In this document: one piece after another, positions 17,254 to 24,489 of the stretch
Layout of the letters: each line of letters begins with the position of its first letter
How positions within the stretch are numbered: position 1 is the first letter of the stretch
Virus record (IMG/VR): IMGVR_UViG_3300031660_000023
Coordinates: 1-33,604 of that record
Length of the DNA stretch: 33,604 nt
Source of the DNA: a virus
Strand: one strand, 5' to 3'
Translations under genes and position numbers: made by a program
Notes under the pieces: generated by a model
What the model saw: the letters and a program-made list of their open reading frames with translations, nothing else
Databases searched by the model: none
Told to the model about the DNA's origin: nothing

Positions 17254-19008
17254 ATGGCTTTAACTAAAATTAAAACAGGGAGTATCAGTGATTCAGTAAC
17301 GCTAACTTCACCTGATATAAATACCCCTGACATCGATGGAGGAACCGCCGATGGTTTAGTTATTGGTGGAGCTACTCCTGCTGCTGGAAGTTTCACAGAT
17401 ATCGCTGCTAGCGGAACTGTGGATGGTCGTGATGTTGCTACTGATGGAACTAAGTTAGACGGCATTGAAGCTAGTGCTGACGTAACTGATACTACCAATG
17501 TAACAGCTGCGGGTGCATTAATGGATAGCGAGTTAACATCCATAGCGTCTGTTAAGGCATTGAATCAAGGTGTTGCTACTGGTGATAGTCCTACTTTTGG
17601 TGGTCTGGGTGTTGGGACAACCCCTGCCTCTGGTGTTGCATTAGACCTAAGAACAAACGCATCGGCAACTATTGGTGACTTTAGGAATGCTTCCGCGACA
17701 GGCTATGGACTCTACGTTGCCGCAGGAGATACTTCGGGGCAATACGCTTTTAGAGCCGCTGACTACCAGAACAATGCTCTGTTTTCAGTTATGGGTAATG
17801 GAAACGTAGGCATTAATGAGGTAACACCTCTAGGTAAACTACACATCACGGCATCGGGCCAAACAACCATCACGCCTTCTGCTCAAGGAAACCTATTAGT
17901 CCTTGAAGATTCTGAAAACGGAATGTCTATCATTAGCTCTGCGGCAGGAGCAGGGTATATTAACTTTGGAGACACCGCTGATGCTGATGTTGGTATGATT
18001 ATTTATGACCACTCATCGAATGCTATGAAGTTTTGGGTGAGTGCGGAAGAGCGACTAAAGATAGACACCATAGGAAACGTAGGTATTGGCTCCTCTCCTG
18101 TTAGTTGGAGTGGTGGCATGAGGGCGTTCGAGCTAAAAGGATACAGCGGCACGACTAAACAAGGCTCAATAGCATTTGATTCCCACAGTGGCGCGAATGG
18201 TTATAACGTCATCTCCACTGACACTGGCAACATGATGTTCTACAACGGTACTACGAACAGAGCCTCTGCTGTAGAGACGATGCGGATAGCCAGCTCAGGA
18301 AACGTAAGCATACCGACAGGAAGCCTCACAGTATCAGGCTCTAGCACAGGACTAGCAGGCTCTTTTCAAAACACCCATACCTCTGGGTATGGAATGAGGG
18401 TAACAACTTATTCAAACGCCACTCAATACGGTTTCGCTGTTGATTCTTATGGCGGAGGGTATTCAAGAGATTTTACTGTCGGAGTAGACGGCAACGTAAA
18501 TGTCCTTACAGGCAACCTAGTCATCGGCACAGCAGGCAAAGGCATAGACTTTAGTGCCAACGCCAACGCTAGTGGAATGACTAGTGAGCTACTTGATGAT
18601 TATGAAGAAGGAGATTTCACTTTAGTGTTATCAGGAGCTACTACAGCAGGTTCGCAATCTGGTGGTAGTTCAGGAGGAAGGTATACAAAGATAGGAAGAG
18701 TGGTGACTGTTAGTGTAGTTATTGCAAACACTACTCTTAGTGGTGCGGCAGGTGCGTTGAAAATAACAGGCTTTCCTTTTCTAACTGCAAATTATGCAAA
18801 CAGGCCTGCTGTTGGTGTAATGAGAGCATACAATCAAGACCTTGCCTCTCCTGCTGACGGTTATTTTAACCCAACACTTAGCATAGAGCATGGTGTAAAT
18901 TATGCAGTCATAGTACAAACAAAAGACAACGGTACTTGGAGTCTTGTACAGGTAGAGAATAGTGGTAGTTTGTATTTTGAAGGCACAATTACATATATAA
19001 CAACATAA
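17254..19008 (+). CDS. Tail fibre / receptor-binding protein 3 (LLDDYEEG tip)
   Basis: A 584-residue fibre beginning MALTKIKTGSISD, read from the AGGAGA in hairpin repeat copy 2. The shaft module DGRDVATDGTKLDGI to GVATGDSPTF occupies about residues 55-115 and is nearly the same DNA as in fibre 2. A body with NVGINEVTPLGKLHI and NVGIGSSP follows; these are the NVGIG-type repeats of phage fibre and peptidase-S74-type proteins. The boundary KGIDFSA (about 429) and SELLDDYEEG (about 444) precedes a roughly 140-residue Gly/Ser-rich tip. DNA from 18514 to 18554, just before the boundary, matches fibre 1 (14565-14605) at 39 of 41 bases. I see no S74 catalytic segment at the C-terminus. Confidence 0.8.
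   Translation: MALTKIKTGSISDSVTLTSPDINTPDIDGGTADGLVIGGATPAAGSFTDIAASGTVDGRDVATDGTKLDGIEASADVTDTTNVTAAGALMDSELTSIASVKALNQGVATGDSPTFGGLGVGTTPASGVALDLRTNASATIGDFRNASATGYGLYVAAGDTSGQYAFRAADYQNNALFSVMGNGNVGINEVTPLGKLHITASGQTTITPSAQGNLLVLEDSENGMSIISSAAGAGYINFGDTADADVGMIIYDHSSNAMKFWVSAEERLKIDTIGNVGIGSSPVSWSGGMRAFELKGYSGTTKQGSIAFDSHSGANGYNVISTDTGNMMFYNGTTNRASAVETMRIASSGNVSIPTGSLTVSGSSTGLAGSFQNTHTSGYGMRVTTYSNATQYGFAVDSYGGGYSRDFTVGVDGNVNVLTGNLVIGTAGKGIDFSANANASGMTSELLDDYEEGDFTLVLSGATTAGSQSGGSSGGRYTKIGRVVTVSVVIANTTLSGAAGALKITGFPFLTANYANRPAVGVMRAYNQDLASPADGYFNPTLSIEHGVNYAVIVQTKDNGTWSLVQVENSGSLYFEGTITYITT
17417..17598 (+). repeat. 182-bp shaft-module repeat, copy in fibre 3
   Basis: Partner of 15437-15618; see that entry for the alignment. 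The constant spacing and lack of gaps make this a ready substrate for homologous recombination, which would fuse the front of fibre 2 to the back of fibre 3. Confidence 0.85.
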
Positions 19009-19010
19009 CA

Positions 19011-19041
19011 ACCATACGCCTATCGGAGATAGGCACAGACA
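19011..19041 (+). repeat. Fibre-array intergenic hairpin repeat, copy 3
   Basis: Identical over 31 bases to 17211-17241, with GCCTATC (19018-19024), loop GGA, GATAGGC (19028-19034), starting two bases after the fibre 3 stop. Here the AGGAGA ending is replaced by ACAGGTTAAACC and no ATG follows. Instead there are about 125 bases with a promoter before the next gene. Confidence 0.9.
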
Positions 19042-19069
19042 ACAGGTTAAACCAACGCCCAAGGTAATC

Positions 19070-19109
19070 AAAAAAAATGCTTGACATTGCACATGGTAGT
19101 TGATAGAAT
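19070..19109 (+). promoter_or_regulatory. Sigma-70 promoter inside the fibre array
   Basis: TTGACA at 19081-19086, a 17-base spacer and TAGAAT at 19104-19109, one base off the -10 consensus. An A8 tract (19070-19077) lies just upstream, as at the other two promoters. The expected start near 19116 gives a leader of about 50 bases before the ATG at 19167. It lies in the largest gap of the window (19009-19166), which otherwise holds only hairpin repeat copy 3. It would make the last fibre genes independent of readthrough. Confidence 0.8.
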
Positions 19110-19166
19110 ATACCAAATACGAAATTAATATAGCTTATAGAAAGCAGGCAAAACACAGAGATATTT

Positions 19167-21329
19167 ATGGCAAAGTCGAAAGGAAGATATTTAGCAGACA
19201 TTATAGGTGCGAGTGGTTTAGTACAAGTTACGAAATCAGACCTCGCAGGTAGTGATGGTGTACTTGAGCTTACAGTTCTGCCTAGCGTGCCTAATTCAAA
19301 GCTAACTAATTCTAGCGTTACTATAGGCGGTACAGCTATCGCTCTCGGAGCAAGTTCGTCTACTTTAGGGGCAATTTCACTAACTGGTGCACTTACTACT
19401 AATAGTACTATTGATGGTATTGATATCGCTACTAGAGATGCCCTTCTTACTAGTACTATCAGTGACGTTGCTCTTAAAGCTACTCTAGCTAGTCCGTCGC
19501 TAACAGGTGTGCCGGTCGCTCCGACCGCTGCTTCTAATACAAATACAACTCAATTAGCTACTACTGCTTTTGTTCAGACAGAGATCACTGATTTAATAGG
19601 TGGAGCTCCAGGTGCTTTAGATACCTTAAATGAGCTAGCAGCCTCTATCAATGATGAAGCTTCATATGCTGCTGGTATTACTACTGCTTTAGGTACTAAA
19701 CTACCTTTAGCTGGTGGAACATTATCTGGTAATTTATTAATGGGTGATAATAATATTACCGGAATTAATAAGTTAGAAATACTTGATAGTGCTGATAATA
19801 ATAGATTAGAAATATACGGTAATGCGAGTAATGGGTTTATATTCGATATGGGTGGAACTGGTTCCACTGGAACAATAAACTTTAATGATTTCAATGTTGG
19901 AATTGGAACGACTCCTGCTCATCCCCTTCATATAACTAAAGAATTAGCAGGTTATCAAGCGTATTTTAACAACGATAATGGTTCAGCGCAAGGGGTAAAG
20001 GTTAGAATTAAATCTAACGACTCTGGTAATTTTAATATGCTAGAGCTTGTTTCGGCTTCTACTGGTTCTGATGTAACAGCTATGGTTGTAAGAGATGACG
20101 GCAACGTTGGTATCGGAACAAATAATCCTGGTGGTAAACTTCATGTTCAAACTAGTCACACTGCTACGGATGTAACCTTAGCCAATTCCAATGAGACGTT
20201 GGTACTTGGAAATTCTGGCACAGGCAATGGTGTTTATAACGCTATCAAGTTTGGTGGTAATCAACAAGATATGTACATCATGTCTTTCAATCACAATACT
20301 GCCGCTAGTAGAAGAATGGGTTTCTTCCTTGGATCTGTTGCAGGTGATGCTGTTGCTGATGAAAGATTATCTATCTTAGGTAATGGTAACGTCGGTATAG
20401 GCACTAGTAATCCAGTATATGCTAAATTACAGATAGAAAGTAATACTGATCAAGGTTTAGTTCTACACTTACAAAACAAGGATCAAGACTCAAATACGTA
20501 TATGAGATATAAGGATTGGGCCGGTCAATATTGGGATACTGGTATTAATTGGGCTAATAATGATTATTACTTTAATTATGGTGGAGCGTTTAGGGCAAGA
20601 ATTACTAATGCTGGTGGTATGCAGCTAACAGATGCGTTGACTCTCATAAAAGGAGTTGGAGGTGACCAAACATCTATGAAGGTGGGTGCACATAACTATG
20701 GAGACACTGGCAAAACTTACATTCAGTTAGGTACAGAATACGATGATGGATCCTCAAGAATAGGATCTTTTAATAATACAGGAAACCAATCAACTTTAGT
20801 ATTTGAAAATCATGCTGCAGCTTCTGGTGCTTGGTCAGAAAGTCTACGTATAGATGGCAATGGCAATATGCTTAGTACTGATACCGGCAGCCGTAAAAGC
20901 TTCACAGTTAAAAAGACTTTTACTGCAACCGGGAGTACTACTACTAACCATGAAATAAATCTAAATACTTTGATAGGTGCTTCTACAGCAGGTACTTTGC
21001 ACTATACAGTCACAGTAGGAGGTTACGCAAGCGGAGGTGCAAACGGTTGTAATATGACCTATACTGTTGCGGGTTATTCGGGACACAACTATGCAGCTCA
21101 AAACTATGGCAGTTTAGGGGCTGGAACAATAGGTTCAGGTTATACGGGTTCTGCGGAAGTAGACGCGGTTGGTATAAGTTACCATCCTTGCAAAAACTTA
21201 GGAGCATATATAGGTAATGGTGCAATATATGTGTATTCGCCAGGGGGCCAAAGATATGGTTTTACAATAACAAATGGCAGCTCACAAAGTATGGGCATAC
21301 TTGTGACAATTACAGGAACTTACACATGA
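19167..21329 (+). CDS. Tail fibre 4 with distinct C-terminal tip
   Basis: A 720-residue fibre starting MAKSKGRYLADIIGASGLVQVTK, unlike the MALTK start of its neighbours, behind its own promoter. The ribosome binding site is weak (AGAG). Residues about 70-190 are shaft modules: GALTTNSTIDGIDIATRDA, then SNTNTTQLATTAFVQTEI, GGAPGALDTLNELAASI, and KLPLAGGTLSGNL. The body carries NVGIGT-type repeats (NFNVGIGTTPAHPLHI, NVGIGTNNPGGKLHV, NVGIGTSNP). The tip (about residues 575-720) is rich in Gly, Tyr and Asn with two Cys (NGCNMTYTV and HPCKNLG). It has no GIDFSA or LLDDYEEG boundary, and no hairpin repeat follows the gene. The stop overlaps the next start by 4 bases (ATGA). Confidence 0.75.
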   Translation: MAKSKGRYLADIIGASGLVQVTKSDLAGSDGVLELTVLPSVPNSKLTNSSVTIGGTAIALGASSSTLGAISLTGALTTNSTIDGIDIATRDALLTSTISDVALKATLASPSLTGVPVAPTAASNTNTTQLATTAFVQTEITDLIGGAPGALDTLNELAASINDEASYAAGITTALGTKLPLAGGTLSGNLLMGDNNITGINKLEILDSADNNRLEIYGNASNGFIFDMGGTGSTGTINFNDFNVGIGTTPAHPLHITKELAGYQAYFNNDNGSAQGVKVRIKSNDSGNFNMLELVSASTGSDVTAMVVRDDGNVGIGTNNPGGKLHVQTSHTATDVTLANSNETLVLGNSGTGNGVYNAIKFGGNQQDMYIMSFNHNTAASRRMGFFLGSVAGDAVADERLSILGNGNVGIGTSNPVYAKLQIESNTDQGLVLHLQNKDQDSNTYMRYKDWAGQYWDTGINWANNDYYFNYGGAFRARITNAGGMQLTDALTLIKGVGGDQTSMKVGAHNYGDTGKTYIQLGTEYDDGSSRIGSFNNTGNQSTLVFENHAAASGAWSESLRIDGNGNMLSTDTGSRKSFTVKKTFTATGSTTTNHEINLNTLIGASTAGTLHYTVTVGGYASGGANGCNMTYTVAGYSGHNYAAQNYGSLGAGTIGSGYTGSAEVDAVGISYHPCKNLGAYIGNGAIYVYSPGGQRYGFTITNGSSQSMGILVTITGTYT

Positions 21330-21547
21330 TAGAACTTATAGATACAATAGGAACAGTACAGATTTTTGAAGAACCTAACTTCAGGCACATAAACCCGTCT
21401 ACAGCAGTAGCAGGGGTTTGGCAGGGTACTGATATTTCTACAGAAACACAAGATATTCAAGATTTCTGTACCAACGCATGGTCAGCAGAAGTAATAGCTG
21501 CCTACCGATCTCATATTGAAGAGAATTTGGTTGGTTGGGACGATTAA
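21326..21547 (+). CDS. Small fibre-accessory protein B, function unknown
   Basis: A 73-residue acidic protein coupled by a 4-base ATGA overlap to fibre 4. The N-terminal half has a short beta-like pattern (IELIDTIGTVQIFEEPNF). The C-terminal half (ETQDIQDFCTNAWSAEVIAAYRSHIEEN) resembles that of the protein at 15062, with a shared Cys and VIAA helix. It lies 28 bases before the fibre at 21576. A chaperone or adaptor role for that fibre is inferred from the repeated gene order alone. Confidence 0.6.
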   Translation: MIELIDTIGTVQIFEEPNFRHINPSTAVAGVWQGTDISTETQDIQDFCTNAWSAEVIAAYRSHIEENLVGWDD

Positions 21548-21560
21548 AGCATAACAAGAT

Positions 21561-21580
21561 CTCTAGGAGAGAATAATGGC
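21561..21580 (+). repeat. Shared 20-bp fibre leader, copy 2 (RBS plus start)
   Basis: Identical to 15319-15338; it holds AGGAGA and the ATG of fibre 5. Both copies sit between a small accessory gene and a fibre beginning MA(L/I)TKI. Confidence 0.85.
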
Positions 21581-23900
21581 AATAACAAAAATTGGAACAG
21601 ACGCACTCGATGATGGAGCAATCACAACTGCTAAGCTTGCGTCTGCGGTCGGTACAGATATACTAGCATCTCCTGCAATTACGGGTAATTTAACTACTAA
21701 TGGCCTTATTGATGGGCGTAATATTGATACTGATGGCACTAAGTTAGATACTATAGAGAGTTCTGCTACTGCAGATCAAACTGATGCTGAGATTCGTACA
21801 GCCGTAGAAGCCGCTACAGATAGTAATGTCTTTACTGATGCTGACCATACCAAATTAAATGCTGTGGAAGCCTTAGCGGACGTAACAGATACTACTAACG
21901 TTGTTGCTGCACTGTCTGCTGGAACGGGTGTGGCTATCTCTGGTGCAGGTGTAGTCAGTGTTACAGCAGTAGCTTTAACTACTGTGCAAACCGCTGCCAA
22001 TCAATCAGCTCAATTAGCCTTGACCGCTCAAGAAGGTGATATTGTAGTTCGTTCAGATGAGAATAAAACGTACTGTCATAACGGTGGTACAGCCGGTACA
22101 ATGTCTGATTACACTTTACTAGCTACTCCTACTGATGCGGTACTAAGTGTTAATAGCCAAACAGGGGCGGTCTCAGCAGACCACATAGCAACCGCAGTTG
22201 AAGCTGCTACAGACTCAAACACCTTTACTGATGCCGACCATTCCAAGTTAAATGCTATAGAAGCTAGTGCTGATGTAACCGATGCTACTAATGTCACAGC
22301 GGCTGGGGCATTAATGGACTCTGAATTGATCTCCATAGCGTCTGTTAAGGCTCTTAATCAGGGTGTTGCAACTGGTGATAGCCCTACGTTTGCTGGAGTT
22401 ACTGATGGCTATATAAGTTGGGGTGCTGCACAATTAAATAGATATGGTGCGGCAATTGAGCTTCAATTCACGCCTACAAATAACGCCACTTTAGTTAAGA
22501 TTGGTGCTAATGGTTCTAACCCTATAATATTTAATGCTTATACAGGCACAATCTCTAGTGGGGCTATTACTAGTACAGGAATTCTTACCTTAGACACTTC
22601 TCCTGCCGCGAATGGAACTGGAGATTTAAAAGTTATACCTTCAGCTAATAGTACCGCAGGTGTTGGCTTTGCAGGACAAGTTCTTGGTGTAAACATAAGC
22701 AGTACTTTAAGTTCTAATAGTCCAAAACAAGCTGGCACATGGGGCGGTGTAACAGGTTCAACCGCTATAGCACTTCAAGCAGATGACAATTCATATGGTC
22801 AATTTCAAGTTTGGACAGCACCTCAAAATAGTTCAGCAAATACAGTCTTAACTCCACGATTCTGGATTAAGGGTAATGGTGAGGCAACCTTTGCAGGCAC
22901 CGCAAATTCAGCAGGCTTAACTGTTACAGGTAATTCCTTTATTGGTAATAGTAGTACTCATGATGCAGATGCACGATTACATGTTGCCGCTTCAGATACT
23001 TCACCAAACTTAGGGTCTACAACCCCTGAAACTTACACAGCATTTTTCAGTAATTCTGATGGTGCTTATGGAACTATGTTTGGCACTTTAGGAACTGGTG
23101 TAGGATTAATACAACAACGTAGAACTAATGATGCTACTATTTATGATTTGTCATTGCAACCTCATGGCGGCAACGTTGGTATCGGACACACATCGCCAAA
23201 ATCTAAATTATCTATTGTAGGTGACGGAAGTTTAAATACTTATTCAGGCACAATTGGTATTGAAAATACAGCTAGTGATAAATGGGCTTCTATTACTTTA
23301 ACAGATGATATTGATACTGCAAGCGCTTCTAGTAATTATTATCTTATTGGTAGAGGAAATACATACGCTAACAGACATATGTCGTTTCATGTACCAACTG
23401 CTGCTAATTATGGTAGTGGCGCACAACCAAAATTTGTGTTTGCTAGTTCAGGTGGTGATATATTAATGACTATTGAAGCTTCAACGGGGGATGTTTACCA
23501 TAAAGGCATTGTGACCATGCCCCTTCAGCCTGCTGGTATAGCCGGATGTGGAACCACTACGGCGAGCCCTGCTATTATTCCATTAAATGCTAGGGCGTGG
23601 GGTAGGGGTAGCCTGACAGTTGCGAATAATAAGATGACAGTCCCTGTAGCAGGTCTTTACGTAGTTGGGTACTCTCATCTAGGTAACCAGGGCAGTGGTG
23701 CTTGTCAAATGTACATAACTAAAAACGGTAGCATGATAGATGGGTCAAGGACCCAAGACATGAACTCAACAAATGATAATTTCAGTTCATCTATTATAGT
23801 CACTTTAGCTGCCTCAGACTATATACAGTTTTATGTTAATCAAGGCGCTATACATGGTAATAGTAGCTATAACTCAATGTGGATTTACTTACTAGGTTAA
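21576..23900 (+). CDS. Tail fibre 5 with C1q-like C-terminal head
   Basis: A 774-residue fibre starting MAITKIGTDALDDGAIT. Residues about 45-110 and 200-270 are two shaft modules of the TDADHTKLNAIEASADVT type, the second continuing to SVKALNQGVATGDSPTF as in fibres 2 and 3. The body includes NVGIGHTSPKSKLSI. The last 120 residues (from about 652) show a C1q/TNF-like jelly-roll pattern: NKMTVPVAGLYVVGYSHL, MYITKNGSMIDGS, SSIIVTLAASDYIQFYVN, HGNSSYNSMWIYLLG. In fibres such heads trimerise and bind receptors. It ends the array; the stop is followed by AAGGA for the next small gene. No LLDDYEEG boundary is present. Confidence 0.8.
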   Translation: MAITKIGTDALDDGAITTAKLASAVGTDILASPAITGNLTTNGLIDGRNIDTDGTKLDTIESSATADQTDAEIRTAVEAATDSNVFTDADHTKLNAVEALADVTDTTNVVAALSAGTGVAISGAGVVSVTAVALTTVQTAANQSAQLALTAQEGDIVVRSDENKTYCHNGGTAGTMSDYTLLATPTDAVLSVNSQTGAVSADHIATAVEAATDSNTFTDADHSKLNAIEASADVTDATNVTAAGALMDSELISIASVKALNQGVATGDSPTFAGVTDGYISWGAAQLNRYGAAIELQFTPTNNATLVKIGANGSNPIIFNAYTGTISSGAITSTGILTLDTSPAANGTGDLKVIPSANSTAGVGFAGQVLGVNISSTLSSNSPKQAGTWGGVTGSTAIALQADDNSYGQFQVWTAPQNSSANTVLTPRFWIKGNGEATFAGTANSAGLTVTGNSFIGNSSTHDADARLHVAASDTSPNLGSTTPETYTAFFSNSDGAYGTMFGTLGTGVGLIQQRRTNDATIYDLSLQPHGGNVGIGHTSPKSKLSIVGDGSLNTYSGTIGIENTASDKWASITLTDDIDTASASSNYYLIGRGNTYANRHMSFHVPTAANYGSGAQPKFVFASSGGDILMTIEASTGDVYHKGIVTMPLQPAGIAGCGTTTASPAIIPLNARAWGRGSLTVANNKMTVPVAGLYVVGYSHLGNQGSGACQMYITKNGSMIDGSRTQDMNSTNDNFSSSIIVTLAASDYIQFYVNQGAIHGNSSYNSMWIYLLG

Positions 23901-23917
23901 TAAAAGGAAATAAAAAT

Positions 23918-24172
23918 ATGAATATAACAATTATACTATCTGACGTTCAGGCAAAGGCATTAGCTTACGTGGCTGTATCTCCTCAAGAATGGGCGGAAAA
24001 TGCCATACATAATAGATGTCAGATATCAATTGATGAAATCTATGCAGAGGAAGTTGCTAGGATGACTGCAGACCCCTCAATAACAGCTATTCCAGCAGAT
24101 AAAGATACTGTAGTATTAGCAGCAAATATTGTATCTGCTGCATTAAGGCAAGCTGCTATAGGTGCTGAGTAA
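23918..24172 (+). CDS. Conserved small phage protein, function unknown
   Basis: I place the start at the ATG at 23918, which has AAGGA about 9 bases upstream and begins MNITIILSDVQAKALAYVAV. The open frame extends back to 23879, but that part would overlap fibre 5 and lacks a ribosome binding site. The 84-residue product looks helical, with SPQEWAENAIHNRCQISIDEI and many Ala. Similar short proteins of the LSDAQ-KALAYVAVDPQEW type are common at the end of tail modules in marine phages, from memory of such genomes. No function is known to me. It is the last rightward gene before the bidirectional terminator. Confidence 0.65.
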   Translation: MNITIILSDVQAKALAYVAVSPQEWAENAIHNRCQISIDEIYAEEVARMTADPSITAIPADKDTVVLAANIVSAALRQAAIGAE

Positions 24173-24178
24173 CCAATA

Positions 24179-24204
24179 AAAAAGGGACTTTACAGTCCCT
24201 TTTT
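24179..24204. terminator. Bidirectional Rho-independent terminator between convergent modules
   Basis: AAAAAGGGACT (24179-24189), loop TTAC, and AGTCCCTTTTT (24194-24204) form a perfect 11-bp stem with A-run and T-run on the two sides. It works in both directions: the tail module ends 7 bases before it and the replication operon ends 3 bases after it (stop at 24207). Confidence 0.92.
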
Positions 24205-24206
24205 GT

Positions 24207-24440
24207 CTAACTTACCGCTTCAACAGGGGCTGGATTTTCCAACTCCTCCTGTAGCAATCGCGTAAAGCCTTGAAGCCCTACTTCGATCTGGTCTGCTCTA
24301 GCACGAGCTTCGCTCTGCTGACGTTGCATATCCTGAGCTTGAGCTACTAAATACTTCGCTTTCTCACTTAGGTCTGCTACGTTATACTCTTTATCGTTCA
24401 AAGAGATGGTTTGTACTTCATTTTCAGTTACTTCAGTCAT
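24207..24440 (-). CDS. Small coiled-coil phage protein, DUF6447-like
   Basis: A 77-residue acidic protein. The short beta start ISLNDKEYNVADLSEKAKYLV is followed by a helix rich in Gln, Glu and Arg (AQDMQRQQSEARARADQIE) and GLQGFTRLLQEEL. This is the layout of small phage proteins classed as DUF6447 (a G/N-KEY-NV-DLS start and then a helical hairpin). I recall the pattern but cannot verify the match. It is the last gene of the leftward operon, 49 bases behind ribonucleotide reductase, and ends 3 bases from the terminator. Function unknown. Confidence 0.6.
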   Translation of the reverse strand: MTEVTENEVQTISLNDKEYNVADLSEKAKYLVAQAQDMQRQQSEARARADQIEVGLQGFTRLLQEELENPAPVEAVS

Positions 24441-24489
24441 TATAATGTCCTATTAATAGTTTGCTAGTGATATTATCAGTAGCTTGGTT

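Noticed and set aside
23879-23917. Upstream ATG at 23879 for the 84-residue protein
   Set aside because: It would overlap the C1q-like domain of fibre 5 and lacks a ribosome binding site; the ATG at 23918 follows AAGGA.
24441-24489. Separate promoter for the last leftward gene
   Set aside because: The gap has an imperfect TGATA/TATCA inverted repeat and AT-rich bases, but no convincing -35/-10 pair. Readthrough from the reductase is simpler.
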